Origin: Amphiura filiformis
Taxonomy: Eukaryota > Echinodermata > Ophiuroidea > Amphilepidida > Amphiuridae
Reading direction: 5' to 3'
Assembly: GCF_039555335.1 (NCBI RefSeq)
Contig: NC_092647.1
Coordinates: 10,940,313-11,004,312, forward strand
DNA length: 64,000 bases
A model generated the notes under the pieces. It was not told the origin of the DNA. It saw only the letters and a list, made by a program, of their open reading frames with translations, and searched no databases. Positions 44,701 to 53,700 of the stretch are shown here, piece by piece. A program made the translations under genes and the position numbers. Position 1 is the stretch's first letter, and each line of letters starts with the position of its first letter.

Positions 44701-47700
44701 CATACGGCACACAGCTGTGTAAGATTTAATCTGGGCAGTCCCTTGTTTGTTTGTTTTTTCCTTTTTTTGCAGTAAAAAAATTGTGACTCCAGATTTTTGG
44801 TAATTTGTGACATGATCAAGGGGAATGAGTCACATGTCGGCAATTTTCAATTAGAAGTTTTTTACACCATTTTCTGGCAGTTTATGAATGCTACATTTGG
44901 ATGCAAACCCGATCAAAATCGGACATCTGGTTACTGAGTTATGAGCAATTTATCAATAGCTGAAAACAATATAAAACAAAAGAATTTGAACACTGTTTTT
45001 GCCAATATCTCAAAAACAATATTAGCGACATCTGTCTCATTCCTATTGATCATGTCACATTTGAGAGATGCCATTTTGAAATTTTTCAGCAATTTTGAAT
45101 TAAAAAAAAATGTATGTATAAATTGTTGACATCAAATAGCCTCTTCTTGGTTGTTTTTAGATGTTTCATTTCTTGAGTGTGCCTTGTGTCCAGTTTTCTG
45201 ACTGCATAATGCTCTGCATGCTAGCCATAGACTTCAACATAAGAAAACCAAGTTTTGAGATATTTTCTCAAAATATCAAGAGTTATCTCAATAACCACTA
45301 AACCAATACTAGAATTGTTTGTACTCATTTTAACACACTAGTGTACCTGTAGCTGTAAGAGCACCTGTTGCCGTGATAGTGCTTTAAGTTTAAGTCAAAT
45401 CAGGCAAAGTTAAAAATGTAGCTCCTGGATGACCGTTGGCCTTGATTTTAAGTTTTACGTGTTCCCCTCATATCAAGGATTCCACCCACCAAGTTTGAGC
45501 CCGATCGGACAAAGTTTGAAATTTGAAGCGTCCATGATGACCTTTGACCTCGGTTGACCACAATTGTATTTCGCGCATATATTCCCCTCATATCAAGGAT
45601 TCCACCCACCAAGTTTGAGCCAGATCGGACAAAGTTTGAAATTTGACCCCTCCGTAATGACCTGTGACCTCGGTTGACCTCTATTTTATTTCGGGCATAT
45701 ATTCCCCTCGTATAAAGGATTCCACCCACCAAGTTTGAGCCCGATCGGACAAAGTTTGAAATTTGACACCTCCGTAATGACCTTTGACCTTGGTTGACCT
45801 CAATTTTATTTGGGCATATATTCCCCTGGTATCAAGGATTCCACCCACCAAATTTGAGCCCGATCGGACAAAGTTTGAAACTTGACCCCTCCGTAATGAC
45901 CTTTGACCTTGGTTGACCTCAATTTTATTTCGGGCATATATTCCCCTCATATCAAGGATTCCACCCACCAAATTAGAGCCCGATCAGACAAAGTTTGAAA
46001 TTTGACCCCTACGTAATGACCTTTGACCTCGGTTGACCTCAATTTTATTTTGGGCATGTATTCGCCTCGTATCAAGGATTCCACCCACCAAGTTTGGGCC
46101 CGATCGGACAAAGTTTGAAATTTTGACCTTTGACCTTGACCTCCGATGACCTTTAAAACTTAACTACCCCATAAACGTGGAATGCCCGATACCTATCTAT
46201 ATCCGAAATATCGGAACGATGCGTCGAAGCGCGTTATATACTATTTTATTAGTATAGATTTTTAATGCTGATTCCAAACATGGTCATGAAAATGTACAAT
46301 TCTGAAATTTTGTGATTTTTTAATGAAAATTATTAGGTGTGTAATATGCACATGATATGGAGGTATTAGTAAAATTTGTATATCTTGATACACTCATATG
46401 CATTCAACAGATACCCTATGTTTGAGAGCAAAAAGAAGGGTGCTGCAGACTTGAGTAGAATAATGGGCAATTCGAGTTGAAATCCATACACCCATATGAA
46501 ACACATGACTTCAGTCTTCCACATAGGGAGTGTGAATTGGGGTAACCAGTATGGGTGACTCCATTTGAAATGTTCATCCCCATTGTGGGAGATTAATTAT
46601 AAGGTCATGTCTTTCATAAAGGATGTATGGATTTCAACTGTAATAACGCAATGATAAATAAACTTAAGCTCTGAGGAAAGTGAAAATTTTAAATATCCAA
46701 ACACCCCATATGGAAGACATGCCCATAATCTTCTATGCCGGGAGTTTCAAATGGTCTATCAAAGTGGATGACTCCATTTGAAATTAACCTACACCTCTGT
46801 GTGTGAGATTAAGGTAATGTCTTCCATTATTAGTGTATAGATTTCAACTGGAATAGAACAATGACAAAAATAATAATAATAATAAATAAATTTTGGATTT
46901 ATAAAGCGCCTTTCTCCAGATCTTAGAGGAATCAAAGCGCTGTAATTTCGCTGCAATGGTGAATCATCATAATCAGATCGCATCAACTAGGTTGCTGCCG
47001 AACGGCGCACACCTATCCGCATTTAGATTGTACTACATCCACCAATTATCTGTGCAGCTCCCCAAATTCCATTGGGTGAAGGAAGTTTTGATAACCAAAC
47101 AACTAATCACCGATTTTTTGCGATACAGGAGGAAACCGGAGATCCCGGAGAAAACCTGCGAGAGCGAGCATGGAATCGGGATAAACCAAGTGCATGTGAG
47201 TCCCTGGGCCGCGCCGGGGCTTGAACCCGGGACCTCAGTGGTGCAAAGCGAGGGAATTACCGCTGCGCTAACTCGCCCTCCCTTACGATCTAAGGAAAAT
47301 GAAAAGTTGTTGCAAATTATGAATTTGTGATATGGCAAAAAGCAGTAGCAAAAGCAATAGACAATACATAATTGATTATTGGCTTCATTGAGTGGTTCAG
47401 ATCATATCATGGGTAAAAGTACCACACAAAGTATACATAAGTGCATGATATTAATTTCATTCTTATATTTCAGCAACCTTTATCAGAAACCAATTTTCTA
47501 CATGAATTAGACAAGATCACACAAGAAGCTGTTAGTGTAAGTATAATCAGTTAATTCTAATAAAACTGGAGTAATAATGAAGCGACTAGACCCCATTGCA
47601 TTTTGACCCATTTTAGCATTAAATTGAAAATTTGTGTGTGCTTCGCATGCATTTGTTCTGGTAAAGTAATTTTGGGAGCCAGTCAGTAGAACAACTTGCA

Positions 47701-50700
47701 AATGATTGTGCCCTCTTTGGAAATCTTGCCCGGTATGCCGCCGATATAAATAACAGCATTTGTATTATGCTGTGGGTTGCACCATATTTTTCTTATGTAG
47801 TTTGCCTCATGGGGAAAAAAGTTTGTGAAATCCTGGACTATAATCTGGAGGCCTTCTTCAAGGAAGTAAAGTAAAATCACATATCTCATGATTTTCTCAA
47901 AAACTGTTCAATTTTGCAGGAATCTGTTAGCTAGTTGGATTCCTTGCACCATGTTCTTTCTGAAAATACATACTTGTGTTTATCATCATTATACTTTTAG
48001 AAATAAAATAAAAAGCAATATCTAAATTACTGCTTCGAGGAAGACATAGAGACTATAGGTATATACTCCACCATATTTGCACATTGCTATGGAAGGCAAC
48101 ATAGAATAACTCTATATTATTTCCCAGTGCGCTGCAAATCATTATTTAAAAAAAATGTGTGCTTTGTGTTCTGATTGTAATGCTTCAGCCTATAATCTGC
48201 CACACAAGCACGATCCTTGCTTATAATGTGAGCCTTGTTCATCCCCAGGACATAGACCATGCGAAGTGAATTGGGCTATTGCAGTTGAAATCCTTACACC
48301 CCCTATGGAAGACATGACCTTAATCTCCCACACAGGGGGTGAATATTTCAGTTGGAGTCACCCATTCAGGTGACTCGTTTGAAAGTCACACCCCCATGTG
48401 GAAGATTAAGGTCATGTCTTCCATAGGGGGTGTATGGATTTCAACTGCAATAGCCAATTTATCAGTAAAGGATTGTGACATGATTCTAGCAGCCAATCAG
48501 GACCCCACCCATGTACCTTACATCATTTTTTTTAAAAAGAAAGAAAAGAATACCAATACTTACTGGGTGTAACACTAAAAAAATATTTGATTTAGCTTTA
48601 AGTAATTGATTAATTGTCTTGTCTTTTGAATTACAGATTTTAGTTAATGCTCAAAAGACGTGTGTGCCAGGTGATCAGATTACAATACCAGCAGCTACAG
48701 AAAAGGTAGGGTGAACATTAATACTCTGCATGCTAAGCCATATGATTTAATATAAAAAGTCCCAAGTTTTTAGATATTTTCTAAAAATATCAAGCGCTAT
48801 CTTAAGAACCACTGAATCAATACTAGGCTTGTTTGTACTCATTTTAATGCATTTTTCATGCTGATTTCAAACATGGTCATGAAGATTTACATTTCTGAAA
48901 TTTTTGATTTTTAAAAATAAATTTGAAACTTGTCGTCTGCAGTTGACGCCCGCGTGGAGAGAGTTAAGAATATGACCGTTGCTAGGTCCACTGGCTCACG
49001 CTTTCTTTGTTATGAACCACTGATCAAAATGATCACAACACAAAGCCTATGGCATATTAAAATTCGGAACAGGTGTATGGGCCCAGGCATGAACAAGTAA
49101 CCAATTGGTTACTAACAACATGCACTACGGCAGCGAGTAGGCTTCAACATAAAAAGTTTTGAGACATTTTCTCAAAATATCAAGAGCTATCTCAAGAACC
49201 ACTGAACCAATACTAGGCTTGTTTGTACTCATTTTAATGCATTTTTAATGCTGATTTCAAACATGGTCATGAAAATTTATATTTTTAAACACAATTTGAA
49301 ACTTGTCGTCTGCAGTTGGCACCCATAGGGAGAGAGTTAAGGCGGGTTGGAGGGGAGCACAACCTAACTGGGTTTGCACTCAAATATTGAGACAAATAAA
49401 GCTGACACACAAGAGGAATAGTATGGGTTCTATAAAGGCGACCCCAAAGCTTGATATAAGGGGCTGTTATTTCGGGGGGGGGGACACCCAGGACTTTCTT
49501 ATTGATATATTAATTATTGGCCTTAACTCAAGAATCAAAAACCTTATGGAAATATACATGCAATTATTGGCTTCTGTGACTCATTCCCTGTAAGATCAAT
49601 GTATAAACATTAAGGGGGTACTACACCCTGGCAAATTTTTTACCTATTTTTGCATTTTTCTCAAAAATTATATAGCGTTGGTGACAAGTAAGATATGTAT
49701 ATTATAGGGCAAGGACTACAACTACTGCACTGTAAATTCAGCAACTCAAGGCAAGTTGTTATTGATTTATTGATCAAATATTGGTTTCCCTCAATTTTGA
49801 CTGTAACTCCACAACTGTTGTCTGTGCTGAAATAAAATTTACAGTGCAGTAGTTGTAGTCCTTGCCCCTATAATATACATATCTTACTTGTCACCAATGC
49901 GCTATAATTTTTGAGAAAAATGCAAAAATAGGCATAAAATTTGCCAGGGGTGTAGTACCCCTTAAGAAGTATGCTGCAGTTTTTTAGTTAAATGGATAAA
50001 TCTTGAATAATAAGGTTACTGCCATGCCACTCGCCTTTAGGCACAACTTAACGCTATGAGAACTACCTGCTGATTGGCCAAAATGAATATTGTGTCCAAT
50101 TTTGAACCAATCAAGGAGGCTATTAATAAGATCATCTGCAAATGTAAGTTTGACCATAAATATTTTAAAGCCTAGTCATAATTGGCAATTGAAATGAGCA
50201 TTTCAAGTTATCAACCAATCAGAAATGCTGTTAGATGACCAGTAGTGTCTAGGGGTTAAGAGTCTTGCATGCCATTCCTGACATACACCCTCTGATTATT
50301 TTGAGAACAGTGCATATAGTCACAGAATAAAGCACAGCTTGTGGGAGGCATACCGTAGAATTTCGTCTAGAAGCATATATGCCTCTAAACGAGGGTTTTT
50401 TTTAACGAAAGATATGAAAGGCCAATACCCTTCTCAAAAACATTGCAATAGATTGGTCTTACAAATATACATGTTTGTACAGCCGCCTTTATCAGTAATA
50501 TAGTTGTTCAAACTCCAAATAATGTTTTTGTTGAGAGTGTCTGCCTCTTGTCTCTTGTGTAAAAAAAAACTCGTTTAGAGGCATATATATGCTTGGAGAC
50601 GGAATTTTACGGTACCTTATTGTAAAGATTAATCCTTTTACTTGTACCTATTAACCCCTTCCATGGTCAAAACGGGGTGACACATTTTGTTTTATACTGC

Positions 50701-53700
50701 TGTTTTTGAAGTTTCATTCCTGATCCGCTGTACTTGCATAAGTGTTCTTGTTATCATGCAATATGCTATTCCAGTTTATATCCATACACCCCCTATGGAA
50801 GACACAACCAGTGGCGTAGCTGCCAGGGGGCAGGGGGGGCATTGCCCCCTGGCAAAATTGCCTATTTGGGCCCCCCGCCCCTCAGACCCTCGCTTCTAGC
50901 GCTATTTGGGCCCGCCCCTAGCGAAGGAAAAAAAAGGGAAAAGAGAGAGAGAGAGGAAAAAAGAGAGGGAGAGAAGGGGAAAAGAGAGGGGGAGATAGGG
51001 AGAGGAGGGGAAAAGAGATGGGGAATCCATACGATATGCAATACCATACGATTATTGTCAATAAGCCTGGCAAAATTGTCTATTTGGGCCCCTGCCCCCT
51101 AGTGCGGGGAAAAAAGAGAAAGGATGGAGAGAGAGGAAAAAGATGGGGAAGAGAAGGGAAAGAGAAAGAGGCCATGAATAGCACAATATGTAGGGCCATA
51201 CGATTATTATCAATATACTCGACAATATACTTGTAATGACTTCTTGAAGACAAAGAAATATAAATCTTTTGAAATGCCGATTGCACAAAAGCACCTATAG
51301 GAACAGTATATTGACTAAAACAATAAAATGGTCAACCCAAAGAGAAAAGTCGAAAAAGGTGGTCAAGAAGGCTGTGTCCGACATGTTTCTTGTAGCATGC
51401 CCCAATCGAAAATTTTCAGTATCGACACAAAATTGGCCGATTAAGTCATTTACCATTGAGCTATTTCAAACTTGGGGCCGGATTTACGAATAGACCAGAT
51501 GGGTACCGTGTCCAGGCCCCTAAAATAGCCTAAGGTATGTTCCCCAAAACACCATGTTTTGGACCGAAATATGGTAACATTGCTAAATTTTGCACGCTTC
51601 GCGCACTGGCCTTTACGTACAATTTACCTTCATTTTGGGCTAAAATTGTCTGAAATTGGAAATTTTTAACCAGGAAATTAGCAAGAATTATGGCCAAAAT
51701 TCATTTCTATTAAGATCAAATTAGTAATAAAAAAGCAAATTTTTCTCAGTAATAACCCGGTTTACCATTTTCTCTCTTGGGCCACAGTAGGCCCTATTGC
51801 CAATTATAAACGTATTTAGGCCTACCTTTGTTTTGTTTTTATTTTTCTTTGATATATTTGAAAGTGTACTTTTCTTTGAAAGTACACTTTTTTCGATAGG
51901 GGTGCGCCGCACCACTCACACCTACCCCATTTTCGTTTGGTGGATTTGGGCCCCCGCCCATACAGGCTTGCCCCCCCTGGAAAAATCCCAGCTACGCCAC
52001 TGGACACAACCTAATCTCCCACATGTCAATTTCAAACGGAGTCACCCATTCAGGTGACCCCATTTGAAATTCACACTCCCTGTGTGGGAGATTATAGTCA
52101 TGTCTTTCGTAGGGGGTGTATGGATTTCAACTGGAATAGCACAATTGCTTCAAATTGAATATCAAGGGTTAAAGCCATAATGTACGATCTTATAGTACGA
52201 AATTGGTTAATTTTTTTCAAACCTGATTTTTTTTCATATTTGTAATGTTTACACATGTCCCAAGTTGCACCTAAATGGAATCGACCAAATTTGTTGTCTT
52301 TGTGGTCAACAGAGCAAAGTTCGACATATTATCATAATTCAAAAAATTATGATAATATAATAACCAGCGAGGTTTCTTTCACTTTACCTTGTTATTTCAA
52401 CTTAAAATGGACAGCAACCCTTCCCGGCAGTTATTACTAATATTATTTCAACATGTTGAATAAGGGCTATTTCACGTTAAGCTTACACTTACAGTTCCAC
52501 AGAGGGTCAAAATTAGAAGTCCTTAAATTCATAAAAATTCTATGATTTTTAGAATTTCATGATGTACCAAATTCAATTCCAAAATATCAGAGCGTGGGAT
52601 CATCAATAACATTGTTAAATTCATCACTAAAGTTTCAATGGGAAAATGCATGGCCTGGAGAGGACATTTTGTTTAACAAAACAACATTAACCACTTCAGT
52701 GCTATGTAGTTCAAATAATGTATGGGTCAAAATTATTTGCATTTGTTTACATTGTTCATCAGATGATAATACACATTTTTTAATCATTCTACATGACATT
52801 TTTTGTTTAAAAATTAAAGTGCGGGCTTCTGCAAATCCAGAAGCAAGTTAAACGATTGTTGAAAAAAAATGAAACTCTTACTTTATTATAACAGTATATC
52901 CTCTTGTGTATCATTTTTCTTATCATAAATGTTAGTTCTGATGTGTTTTAATTAAATATTGTCAAGTTCCCATATTTTTCAGTAGAACTTGTGTTTTCTG
53001 AGCTTTCCAACGTATGGGTGTCTGGAGAGGACATTTTGTTTAACAATCAGTTTTTCACTTTTTTTCACTGATATTCAAGCAGCACACTTATCGTCATCAG
53101 TCTAAAAGTTTTCATCAGATGTTATTACACACAAATACTGCTAGAAAAGCATACCATCTCTTGTATTTTACTTTTAATGAAGGCTCATGTAAATCCAGAC
53201 ACAGGTCACAGATTTTTGGTGAGGCATGAAATCCACACTTTCACCATCAAAACATATCTTGAAAATAGATGTTTCGGACTACAAATGTTCACTTTAGATG
53301 TGTTGTCAATATCTAGATGAAACATTCACTTGAAATAAAAGTACATGCTTTTTGTGAGCTGTTACGGACCACAGTTTTTGGTTGTTCTGGAGAGGACATT
53401 CTGTTTAAAACAACATGATATCATCAGATATTGGCTACTTTGAGTATTGTGATTAAAAACTAATGTCTTGTCTTGTTAGAGGGAAGGGGAAGGTTAATTT
53501 TGTTCAAATAAAGTGAAACATTTACCCTTGATTTTGTGTCAATTGCCGATTTACCCCTGTTCTGGAGAGGACACACTTTTAACGCGGAATCAAGACACCA
53601 AAACTGGCAGGTTGTGATATTTTATACAAATATCCTCAGAACTAATTGTCCTGTTTTATGATTGCGGAACACCCTGAAGATTCTACAGATGCAAGTTTTG

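Noticed and set aside
45448-45971. Minus-strand frames with repeated MVGGILDMRGIYARNKIEVN-like peptides
   Set aside because: These are translations of the 120-bp tandem repeat (120 is divisible by three) with no gene context.
46956-47338. Frames of 101-124 codons on both strands
   Set aside because: They fall inside the tRNA-derived SINE; the plus-strand frame even reads through the inverted B-box.
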